Shown here: one piece after another, positions 23,801-32,299 of the stretch
Position numbering within the stretch: the first letter of the stretch is position 1
Layout: each line of letters starts with the position of its first letter
Assembly (NCBI GenBank): GCA_905221605.1
Contig: CAJNDS010002727.1
Span: forward strand, 217,501 to 281,500
Reading direction: 5' to 3'
Source: Symbiodinium natans
Lineage: Eukaryota; Sar; Dinophyceae; Suessiales; Symbiodiniaceae
Length of the DNA: 64,000 nucleotides
The notes under the pieces: generated by a model
Database searches by the model: none
Seen by the model: only the letters and a program-made list of their open reading frames with translations
Told to the model about the DNA's origin: nothing
Position numbers and translations under genes: made by a program

Positions 23801-26800
23801 GCTCCTGCTCCTTCTGATTGCGGGGAGCATATGTGATCAGTGTAGTGAATGGGGCCTCGGCTGTGTCGATGGTGAAGGTGAGAAATCTGCCATCGTGCAG
23901 TGTGAGGTCCGTGATGGTGGAGGTGAAATGTGGTGCAGTGATCAGGGAGACCCCCGTAGGTCTGCTGGGGCTTGCCAGCATCATCGTACTGCTCAGTGGC
24001 ACTGTGTGAAAAGGTGTAGCCCTCGATCATGTATTGATCCGGTTGCTTGAGGTGGGTCTCAGTGAGGGCCAGCCAGTCGAGCTTGTGTTGCTTCATGAGC
24101 TGGACGAGTGTGTGGGCTTTGCCTGCCTCCAGCATGCCTGCAGTGTTCCAAAAACCTCCTCTCACGAGCCTGTGAGGGGGGAGCTGTATGTCGTGCTTGT
24201 TCCTGCTCTTCCGATTGGGTCTGGAGATATGTGTTTTGAACCAATAGGCTCGAGTGTGGGTTCTGGTTCGGGTGTCATGCCGTTCCTGCCATGCTTGCCT
24301 GCTTGGTGGGGACGGTGAGGTGTCAGTGCGAAGGTGGTTGGGTGTGGATGGGTTCTGAGGGACTCTGTGTTTGAGTCGCGCGAAAGCTTGGAGCCGCCTT
24401 CGAAATCTGTGTGTTCTGAATCTGGGGAGACAGTGTTGGGCTCTGATGCGCTGGAGAGGTGTGGTGGGTCGGGCAGTTCTTCTATTGGTCTGGTGCAGCT
24501 GTGGCCGGTGATGTGAGGGAGCTGCAGTTGTGGGGCCATATGAAGGCTGTGCGTTGACCAGCCTGTCGCAGCCCGAACCGACAGGTGGCTGTGGGAGTGC
24601 GTGGGTGGATCTGTGAATGGATTTGAGCCAGGCTCTGTACAGTCGCCTGGACTCTGCTCGAGTCGAAGCTCGTCGGTGTGATCTTCGGAGTCGTGCAGCG
24701 GAGCTGCGAAGTCGTCTGTGGTACTGTGCTTTTGTTCTGGGGTGTTGGTGCTGTGAAGTAGGATGAGAGGTGGGTGCGGTGTGTGGTGTGGGCACTTCGT
24801 CGCCGAAAGGCACATGCAGCAAACCTTCAAAGTGTTTAGAACGAACAAAACTGTGAGGTGTGTATATACATGAGGAATGCAGATGGCTCAGCGCACCCGG
24901 CTCACCTATGGGAGGTGTGCAACCATGCAACAAGCTTCTTTCCTTCCACTCACCCGAATTCTGCTCAGCAGAAGTCTTGAAAAACTGAGATCGTCGAGGC
25001 TCTCCTGTGAGAGTCGGGCTGTGAGGGGCTCGCCTGCCATCACTTCAGGACCTCACCGAGAGGGCTGGCCGAGACCGTCCCGCAGTAATGTGAAACTTCT
25101 TCTTCACCCAATGCTCCCAGTCCTGGTCTGACCACTTGCTAATGTCTCCCCCCTTGCTGATGAACTGGATCTTCTCCTCTTCGATGTCTGTCCTGGATCC
25201 ACTGCGATGTCCGCCGCATTTGCTGCAGCCATCTGTTCCATGAGCTCCTCGACGGGCCTCATGTACTGGAAATGAAGTCGGTCTTCATGATCCGCGGAGA
25301 TGCCTGTGAAGGTGAGAGGCCAGGGGAACTCGTACTTGAAGCGAGCCACCCAATGCTGGACATTGTCCTCCTCGCCCTCGTTGTACTCCGGAATGGACTT
25401 TGTGAGGAAGCGGTTCAGGCGAACAGCTGCCATGTAGTCCTGTGAGGTCTTCTCGGCTGCTGTGCGAAAGGCCTCTTTCTCCACCTCGGTCTGTGCGATC
25501 TGCTGCTTTAGCTGATCGTACCAAACATCCTTCCATGCTGTGAGGATGGTCTCCATGAGCTCTTGGGGGAGCTGAATTTCGCATGTCCAGTCACCCATGG
25601 AGCCAGCGTTCATCGTGAGGGATGTCTTTGAGCGAGAGTAGAGGATGCGGCCAAGCCATGCACCAGTGCCGTCCTCTAGTATCAAAGTTTTCCACCTGGG
25701 GATCAAGGACTCCTTCTTGAACTTGGGGAATAGGCGCTGGTAGGCGTTCATCAAGCCGTGCATCGGTGCCCCCAATCGCCTCTCGAACTGAGTGATACCT
25801 GGGGCCATCTTTATGGGCATCTTGGCTGTGAAGGGCCTGGCTTCCCACTGTGAGGCGGAAGCTGCAGCTGCGTCCTTCTTGTCCCCCTGTTCGTCCTGGG
25901 TCTCGTCTGTCGTGGGGGCATTCTCTGCGGGAGTGGCTTCCACTTTCTGCCAGTAGTACACTTGAGCACGATGTGAAGCCTCCATCAACCTCTTCCTGAC
26001 TGTGAGCGTCGGGACTGTGAGGATGGAGATCGGTGAGAGGTACGGCTTGCCCGTCTCTGCCTCCATCGTCGTGGTTGTGAGCTCCCAATCGATGTGAGCC
26101 ATGCCATGAGCTTCCAAGGTCTTCTGGATGGTCAACTTCCTGTCGTCTACTGTGAGCCAGTCGGGAAAGTTGCGAACCACAATGGTTCGTTTAGCTGCCT
26201 CAATCTGGGTGTAGAGAAGGTCGCGCTCCATCCAAGCTGTCCGGATCTTGAGCTGACGAATTTCTTGTTCCAGAACCTGGATTCGCTGGTCGTGGTGTCG
26301 AATTTGGGTGCCAGCCTGTACGAATGCAGCTGTGAGAGCTGGACCAACCTTCTGCTGAAGGGCTTCGGTGATCATCTGTGCGCATTCGGCCCGCGTCACT
26401 GGCTGTGAGGATGCCGGATCGCTGCGCGAGATCTCTAACTCCCAATCTCGAGGATTTGCAACTGGGCCAGCTGTGGCCATCAGCGGGGGAGCATCCCCTG
26501 TGAGGAGGGCACCGAAGGCGAGCCTCCATTCCCTCGACCTGTGCAGCAAGGGCTCCTTGCTGTGTGCTCTGTTCACTCGTCTGCACACGAAGAGCCTCCA
26601 AACCCGCTGCCACCTGTGAGAGCTGCAGGGCAACCTTTTCCAAAATCTCGTTGGAGGAAGCAGCCATGCTGTTACTCTGTGAGAGAAGGGAAGGCAGGAG
26701 TGGGGGGAAGAAGCTTGAGCACTCGTGAGCCTAGGATGCAGGCACAGCGCGCGCAACCGAGGTGGCGATCCCGCTGGCCAGGGCAATTTTAAGCGCCGCT

Positions 26801-29800
26801 TCAAGCTCCAGCTGATCCGGACGGCAGCATCCAAGTCAGCGCTGGTTTTGTTGGCTTCAGAGCCGGCACGACAAACAAACACCTGCAGGCCACCTTTGCC
26901 CTTACCGAGCGAATGTTACATGACTACACAGATTAGCCAACAGCTGTTTTTTTGGACAAATAGCCGATATCTCACCATGGCGCTACAAAACAGATCGCGA
27001 TGGTCTGGATCGCATGAACCGGCTCGCACAGGGAGCGAATCATATCGCACCGGAAGATGGGAATCGGATCGCCACGCTCTGGCTTGCACGTACCATGGCG
27101 TGATTCCTATACCCTTCGGTCTCCAATCTTGCATGCTGACAAGCATGTCACTCCTACTATTACATTTCAGCGCACTGCATCCAGAGTCTTTATGTGTTTT
27201 GCAACAGTGCCTCCATCTCATTCACATGATCCTCCGTTGTGGCATCATCTTTCGTGCTCAACAGCCTCGATCGGGCAGCTCTTCGTGAAAATGCATCTAG
27301 AGAAGCAACTCCCCGCGTCAGCCGTCCAAGCCAAGCAACTTCTCTGCGATGACACCAGTAACCAAATTCATCAAGGACATGCTCGAGATGCAAATGAATA
27401 CCTGGGGAGAATGAGGGACGGCTTGAGACTTGAGAAGCGCACACAGCTTTCCAAAGGGATCACACCACACAGATCTACACAGCGCTCAAAAGTTTGCCTT
27501 TGCGCAGGCATGCGCAGAGAAGATGAGGTACCACGAAGTAGACGCCCCACAGCGGATTTGCCACGGCCAGGACACTGTCAGCGATGTCAGGCCAGGTCTC
27601 CATTGTCACGATGACAAAGTGAGTCCACAGTGCCAGCCCAATTCTGCCGAAGTAAACTTCAAGCTCAGGAATGTTGCCCAGCAGGATGACCGTGAACCTA
27701 TAGAACAAGATGAGGAGACAAGACAAGCATGCTGGCGATTGACCAGAGATTTTGAGTCCAGTTAGACACACATGGTCTCGCATGAAACATCCTTGCAAGT
27801 CAAGACTGAGAAACATAGTTCCCAAGTATACCACGATTGCGAAAAGCACTCCAGCCCACACCACCGTTGGAAGTGCCAGCATCATGCCTAAGCAGCTCAA
27901 TGACAAGAATCCCCGTCGTGCATCGCAGCGCCAATGCATGGAGCAGTCAACATGTTCAACTGAAGCCAAGCATTCATCGACCGATCTCTCAAACGCTGAG
28001 ACGCCTGTGACCAAGAGCCGCAACTCGTGACAGACCAAAAAGCCGCGCAGAAGCCTGCAGGGCTCCGCACACAGCGTGCGCCGAGCTTTCACAGCTTGCG
28101 ACACGAATCAAGCCAGGCCTGGCCAAACGCAAGAGGCGTAAAATGCGCATGACACCGGCGATAGCGATTACGGAGCCGTTGCCATCCTTGCTCATTGTAC
28201 AGAAACAGGATTTGCCATGATTTGTCTAGTACATACTGCGAGAAGCATACGATATCACTGACATCCTGCGGCAATGTGTCACTCGCACAGGTTGGCGGCA
28301 CAAGCGCATATGACACATTACACTCATGCATCATGCACATTCAATTGGCTATAATCATCATGCAATTGCGGCTTCAAATTTGTTGGGGACCTTCTGTGAT
28401 GTCCAAGGCAAAACCAACCCAGATGACAAAGCACAGGTGTTCCTAAACGCAGCTGGGTCGAGTCATGAGTCCCACTCGGCAGGCAAGTGCGACTTCTTGT
28501 TGACTGGTTGTTGGCTGTCAGGCAATTGCAAAGTTTTTGTTAAGCTAACTGTTCATGACTCCTGATGAGCAGGAAATACAGTCAGCCGGGGGGGCGGGGA
28601 ACTGGGTCCGGACAGTTTGGGGAATGTGTGATTGTGCTTGTGTTGTTTTTGTTTTGCGGATTGGCGTAGACAAAAGCAAGGCTTGCCTCGTTCCATGTCC
28701 AAACTTGGGTCCCGGAAACATTCCGTGGTCAAAAGGCGAGGTCCACGCGCATTTTGTGTTTGAAATCTCGGTCTCTTCTGCATCCCATGCTGAAAACCGA
28801 GTGTTGTGTCGGCTCATGTGTCACGAGGTCCCGCACGGAATGCTCAAAACTGCAGTATTAATAGGCACACCCTTACTATTCCCTTTAAGTTTTAGTTGAA
28901 AGCCTCTCTTTCCTCTAATTCCTCTAAATTCAAACCCGAAAACTTCAACCTAAACCAATCTCTTGCAGGTCTTTATTGTTCTTCTTTCTCGACAACCCAG
29001 AGGGACTAGTTTCTCGCTTAGTTCTTCGAACTCCCGAAGGCGATATCGGATCGCGATCTAACGGTCAACGGACGAAATGGGGCGGCGGAGGAGAGGGCGC
29101 GGGGAGGTTGACGCAGAGAGTGCGGGGAGGTAGATGGGGAGTTTGATGAGGAGGGCACGTGATTGGCCGCGAAATTGACCAGGAGGGCGCTTGACGGGGC
29201 CACGGCGGGCAAGCCATAGACGGGTTACGCCGATCTGTTTTCACGACGCTGTTTGCGAGCACCCTGCAACATTTCGGTACAGTTGCCCGCCTGAGCCTTT
29301 CTGGCTGGCTTTTTTTCAAGTAACATTCTCGTACTGTCCTGAATATTGTACTGCCCGAGGGTGCCTGCAGCCTGAGTACTTCGCATGACATGATGCATGC
29401 CACTTTGTCCTTCAAATCGAACAACCCCACTTGTCGGGTGGGGAATAAAGCAGAAAAAGCACAAAGCAAAAGCAAAACAAAAAAGCCCAAAGCAACAATA
29501 AATACTGGAATCATTGGGGTTTCGAATGAAATTCCACACTACCTAGCCCGACCCTGTATTCCATGCTGCCTGCGACATCATCGCGAACACTACTGATACG
29601 ATGTTCTCGACAGTGCCGATGAGAATGATGAGCGCATCCTAAGGTGAATCTCTCAAGAAATCCTCACAACATGTCAGGATGCATGGAAAACGACAACGAG
29701 GAGCTGGACTTCAACTCGTGCAGGCCAGGGTTCGAAGAAGCCGGCGGGATTAAAGGGAGAGCAGTATCTCAGACACTTGGGGACACACGCGTTGCGGGAG

Positions 29801-29931
29801 CTGTGCAGAAGGAAGCAGCAGTGGCACTTCTTCGAACCCCCCACCCGATGCCTGATTCCAATTGACCGCACCCGCAACACGATCTCAATCACAAAGATCG
29901 TGTTGAACAACACCTTAGTGCAACCGTCTTG
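20255..29931 (-). CDS. Voltage-gated cation channel with C-terminal EF-hands (gene interrupted by a LINE in an intron)
   Basis: A plasma-membrane or organelle-membrane cation channel of the 6-TM voltage-gated superfamily. Ordered minus-strand exons give S2, S3, S4 (Arg every third residue), the S4-S5 linker, S5, the pore loop with TMETW, S6, a cytosolic segment, then EF-hand-like exons, listed separately below. The order and spacing match single-repeat Ca2+/Na+ channels of protists, in which EF-hands follow S6 and let Ca2+ tune gating. N-terminal and S1 exons above 29.93 kb and the 3' end below 20.25 kb are not resolved, so only one repeat is seen. The intron between the post-S6 exon (about 27.2 kb) and the first EF exon (20.86 kb) carries the 5.7-kb LINE. 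Without it the intron would be only about 0.6 kb. Introns mix GT-AG and GC-AG. Confidence 0.8.
21001..21013. repeat. Target-site duplication, 3' side of the LINE
   Basis: AGGATGCAGGCAC, identical to 26,733-26,745. It directly abuts the T7 that corresponds to the element's A-tail. Confidence 0.9.
21014..21020 (-). other. LINE A-tail (A7 on the minus strand)
   Basis: Seven Ts on the plus strand between the element's 3' end and the target-site duplication mark the 3' terminus of the retrotransposed RNA. The tail is short. Confidence 0.85.
21060..24933 (-). CDS. LINE ORF2: AP-like endonuclease and reverse transcriptase (one frameshift)
   Basis: The protein nicks target DNA and copies the LINE RNA at the nick. 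The N-terminal part (24,933 to about 23,955) ends in the start of the endonuclease: GGFWNTAGMLEAGK and LALTETHL. A shift at a G5 run near 23,950 moves to the 980-codon frame ending at 21,060. That frame holds the rest of the endonuclease (TYAPRN, VGDLNSQ, LDHALI, SNHF) and an RT domain with SSYRPISLLNTAYK, QFGFRANRST, LLDWEKAFD, GIRQGCPLSPYLF and LAFADDTAL, so the catalytic Asp residues are kept. The C-terminus has RQLKFFGHILR, common after the RT in many LINEs. The first 250 residues are Ser/Thr/His/Pro-rich, and the true start is uncertain. Confidence 0.9.
21066..26683 (-). repeat. Dispersed heptamer CTCACAG, 26 copies within the LINE
   Basis: Plus-strand CTGTGAG begins at 21066, 21198, 21537, 21733, 21883, 22356, 22502, 22571, 23046, 23276, 23709, 24170, 24851, 25005, 25019, 25440, 25538, 25848, 26000, 26015, 26150, 26330, 26403, 26498, 26614 and 26677. 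About nine CTGTGAA variants occur as well. Chance predicts about one copy per 16 kb on one strand, and the rest of the window shows roughly that density (for example 12,893 and 46,684). Within the 980-codon ORF2 frame the copies fall in all three codon phases (Ser-Gln, Leu-Thr and His-Arg/Ser readings), so protein sequence does not explain them. Confidence 0.9.
25104..26667 (-). CDS. LINE ORF1: coiled-coil / RNA-binding protein (one frameshift)
   Basis: It starts at ATG 26,667 (MAASSNEILEKVALQL), only 65 bp inside the element. The first 50 residues are a heptad-like coiled coil. Near 26,515 the frame shifts by one base into the long frame that ends at 25,104. That frame contains a second coiled-coil stretch (RIQVLEQEIRQLKI), then TIVVRNFPDWLTVDDRK, which resembles the RRM-like domain of L1-type ORF1 proteins. 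The C-terminus is basic (SKRRRSSSSARG). Such proteins coat the element RNA and act as chaperones. The same frame stays open upstream past 26,733, but that part is host flank and not ORF1. Confidence 0.8.
26733..26745. repeat. Target-site duplication, 5' side of the LINE
   Basis: AGGATGCAGGCAC, identical to 21,001-21,013. The bases beyond it (AGCGCGCGC) are the continuation of the host intron. Confidence 0.9.
27200..27401 (-). CDS. Channel exons: S6 (27,340-27,401) and post-S6 segment (about 27,200-27,296)
   Basis: S6 follows TTCTCCCCAG and reads ISSMSLMNLVTGVIAE, the conserved N-V-G-V gate region of this superfamily. The following exon begins after GCTTCTCTAG and is charged (SRRAARSRLLSTKDD, EDHVNEME), consistent with the cytosolic linker to the EF-hands. 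The first exon ends GAGAA|GTTGCT. Confidence 0.75.
27532..27887 (-). CDS. Channel exons: S5 (about 27,792-27,887) and pore loop (27,532-27,697)
   Basis: The S5 exon follows GAGCTGCTTAG and reads MMLALPTVVWAGVLFAIVVY. The pore exon follows TTGTTCTATAG at 27,697 and contains LWTHFVIVTMETWPDI. The TMETW sequence aligns with the selectivity-filter loop of single-repeat channels (BacNaV TLESW, CatSper T-x-D-x-W). One acidic residue per subunit would suit Na+ or Ca2+ permeation, but selectivity cannot be decided from sequence. The exon ends near TTCGTG|GTACCT. Confidence 0.85.
27982..28184 (-). CDS. Channel exons: S4 voltage sensor (about 28,100-28,184) and S4-S5 linker (27,982-28,054)
   Basis: The S4 exon reads AIAGVMRILRLLRLAR: positive residues every third position, the voltage-sensor signature. 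The next exon starts after GCCCTGCAG at 28,054 and reads LLRGFLVCHELRLLV, typical of the amphipathic S4-S5 linker that couples sensor to pore. It ends at AGATCG|GTCGAT. Confidence 0.8.
29570..29931 (-). CDS. Channel exons: S2 (29,872-29,931) and S3 (29,570-29,638)
   Basis: The S2 exon begins after CTTTCCAG and reads LFNTIFVIEIVLR, a typical S2 with the conserved acidic residue, ending at CGG|GTGCGG. The S3 exon begins after GATTCACCTTAG and reads DALIILIGTVENIVSVV, with the conserved S3 aspartate at its start. It ends ATGTCGCAG|GCAGCA, a GC donor. A possible S1 segment just upstream (AFLICHAWHLAS, about 29,980) is weak. Confidence 0.75.
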
Positions 29932-30372
29932 CTGGAAAGCCCAATTGGCATTAGAAGCTAGGTGCCAGGCATGACATATGAGGAATGCCTGCCAGCTGCA
30001 GCTTGCAAAAAGCTCGTAGGTTTCGTGGCTGCTCTGGTGTGGTTGGCAGTCTGCACTCTTAACATAGCAGCCATTTGCCAGCGCAACAGACATGTCCATG
30101 ATTTCTGCTCACAAACCTGCCAGACAGACAAAGAAATTGATCTGTCAAGCCCAGATACAAGGGAAAGAGTATGTGCCAGATCTGCATAATTTAGTTCAAT
30201 CCTTGGTACATAAACTGAAGCACGATGCTGACACACGACGTCCGCATCCACAGCAGAAAGACTGGTAGAATTGGCGCTATGAACTTCGTTCTTGACTGCT
30301 ACCTGTCAGTGCCGAATTGACTCTCACAATTACTGACTGCTGCACATGACATTGACACTGGAGATGGCCAAC

Positions 30373-30393
30373 TATATATACAGTGATATGTAC

Positions 30394-30425
<32 letters not shown>

Positions 30426-30434
30426 ATATATATT
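30373..30434. repeat. AT-dinucleotide-rich microsatellite
   Basis: Interrupted (AT/TA)n with CATATAC punctuation. No gene could be supported around it. Confidence 0.85.
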
Positions 30435-31637
30435 ACAGAGTTGTTGGCCGTGATTGATTGGAGTTGTCGTGGATGCCTCAAGCCCTTCTTGGTGCTGCAG
30501 TAGTTGTTGCCAGACAGCATCTGGTCTTCATGGCTGGATTTATGCTTGGCATTGACGTTGTGCCTGTCTTTACAACTGCCCCTGAATCTATGCAGCCAAG
30601 CATCTCGAGCTCAACTCCAATGAAAAAGGCATAAATGGTAATTGTCGCCGCGATGATGATCTCTGCCTAGCTGACAGTCACACTGAAGCCGCATTCGGGT
30701 CCCACGGTATACGGCACGTAACTTTGCTGCACATAGCGCGATCAGGTTGTGAATGCTGTGCGCATGTGCACCTCTGCCTTCATACGTTGCAGTGTGCAGT
30801 GCATGACTGGCTTGCGCAGCGATGTTCCACACACTCGCACGGACCATCCTAGAATCCTAGAAGAGCACAGCTGTTCAACGCATGTTTCGACAATGGTTCG
30901 GCTCCGGTGGAATCTGCAATCAGCAGAGATGACCATGTACAGAGGGTGGTTTGTCACGTCAGTTCGGACACTAACACAGCCTTCCCCTTGTAGATGCTGC
31001 TACGGCACGCACTTTCAATTACCAAAACACATGTCAAAAATAACCATTCCCAAGAAAGATGCCCTGCGACCGAAGCACTCATGTAGAAGACACACCAATG
31101 CCGAATGGCATGTCCAAACCAGCCGCTCCCGAAGCACATTCTACGAGGGAAGCACGCATGTAAAAAGCACATCAAATCTGACACGCACGTCCAGACCAGC
31201 CATTCCCCAAGCAAACGCCCGAAGGACGCCCGGGCTCACAGGGGAGCGGGTCTGTGATGGGAGAGGGGTTTGCGACTAGGTTGTCCGTGTCGCCAAAGCC
31301 AGTGGTTGAAAAGCGGGCGCAGGGGCCTGACGCGTGTCGATCCATCGCTTCTCCAGTGGCTGCCCGGATCGCCTTCAGTGACACATCGCAGATCATCTCA
31401 ATAATGGGTATACCGAGCTTGCCTGTACGTCTGCCTATCTGTGTCCGTCTGCCTGTCTGTGCGCAGATGTGTGTGTGAGGTCCCCGAAGCCAGACACTGG
31501 TCCTAGCCTGCCACTTGCAAAGAGGGCACTGCAATATCAAGTCCAGCTCCTTGAGCACTCTGGAGCTTTGCCTGAGATTGACAAGAAATATATCAAATTG
31601 ACATGAAAGGCCCCAGGTTTTCCATAAGAACAGGAAG

Positions 31638-32040
31638 CTAGGAAGCTAGTATCTGCTCGCGAGCCTGTCGTTTGTTCACATATGCGCGTTTCCGTCTCAC
31701 AGTGTCCACGTCTGGCTGCGTGTCTTCAGGTGCATCGCGCATCTTCTTCATTGTGAAGATGTCACGCTTTGATTCGATCAAAGAACCGCATTGTCCATGC
31801 CTAATAGAAACATCCTGACTGGAGGCCACTTCCACTGTCAAGGTATGCGAGCTTTGTGTGCATGACGTTGGGCCAGAGCTCATCGTAGGTCAGAAGGTCT
31901 TTGCAGAAATTTGACTTAATGTAATTAACAATGAACAGCCAGCTTGTCAGCGGTGAGGATGCAGCGTGATCTGGAAGCGTTGCAATGTCACTGCGCATGC
32001 ACTCATCCCTACACGTGATGCGTTGTGGAGAGGCGGCACA
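31638..32040 (-). CDS. Possible exons, unrecognised (perhaps N-terminal to the channel)
   Basis: Two adjacent minus-strand frames look coding. About 31,930-31,820 reads FCKDLLTYDELWPNVMHTK, and 31,798-31,638 follows an acceptor TTTCTATTAG and is strongly charged (IESKRDIFTMKKMRDAPED, VRRKRAYVNKRQAREQ). They lie upstream of the channel exons on the same strand and could form its cytosolic N-terminus, but no motif links them. Confidence 0.35.
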
Positions 32041-32299
32041 ACGTCGGCTTCCAAGAAAGGTCGCTGTAAACTGACTGCAAACTGACTCTAATCTCACCCG
32101 GGGCCGAGCTAGTACAGCAAATTGCAGTATGCATTGGTACGCTTTTTCTCAGGTGTGCAACCCAGACTCTTGACTTGCTCTTCGGCTTGTACGTCGACCT
32201 TTGGACAGGCAAGTTAACTCTCCTACTTGCCCGACATCTCTGCGCCAACTGCGCCAACTGAAACGGCGAAGCTGGGGCTGGCGCCCATCGGCTCATGCT

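Larger units (their letters stand above)
21014..26732 (-). mobile_element. Near-intact APE-type non-LTR retrotransposon (LINE)
   Basis: A 5,719-bp element on the minus strand, with its 5' end at 26,732 and a short A7 tail at 21,014-21,020, flanked by a perfect 13-bp target-site duplication. It has a short 5' leader (26,668-26,732), ORF1 (coiled coil plus RNA-binding-like domain) and ORF2 (endonuclease plus reverse transcriptase). Only two frameshifts interrupt the ORFs, and all core catalytic motifs are present, so insertion was recent or the shifts are sequencing errors. It sits in sense orientation in an intron of the channel gene. The clade was not assigned, and no RNase H or zinc knuckle was seen. 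It contains 26 copies of CTCACAG. Confidence 0.95.

Noticed and set aside
26668-26882. Upstream extension of the 592-codon frame as the ORF1 N-terminus
   Set aside because: The target-site duplication places the element's 5' end at 26,732, so codons above that are host flank. The true start, MAASSNE at 26,667, is in another frame.
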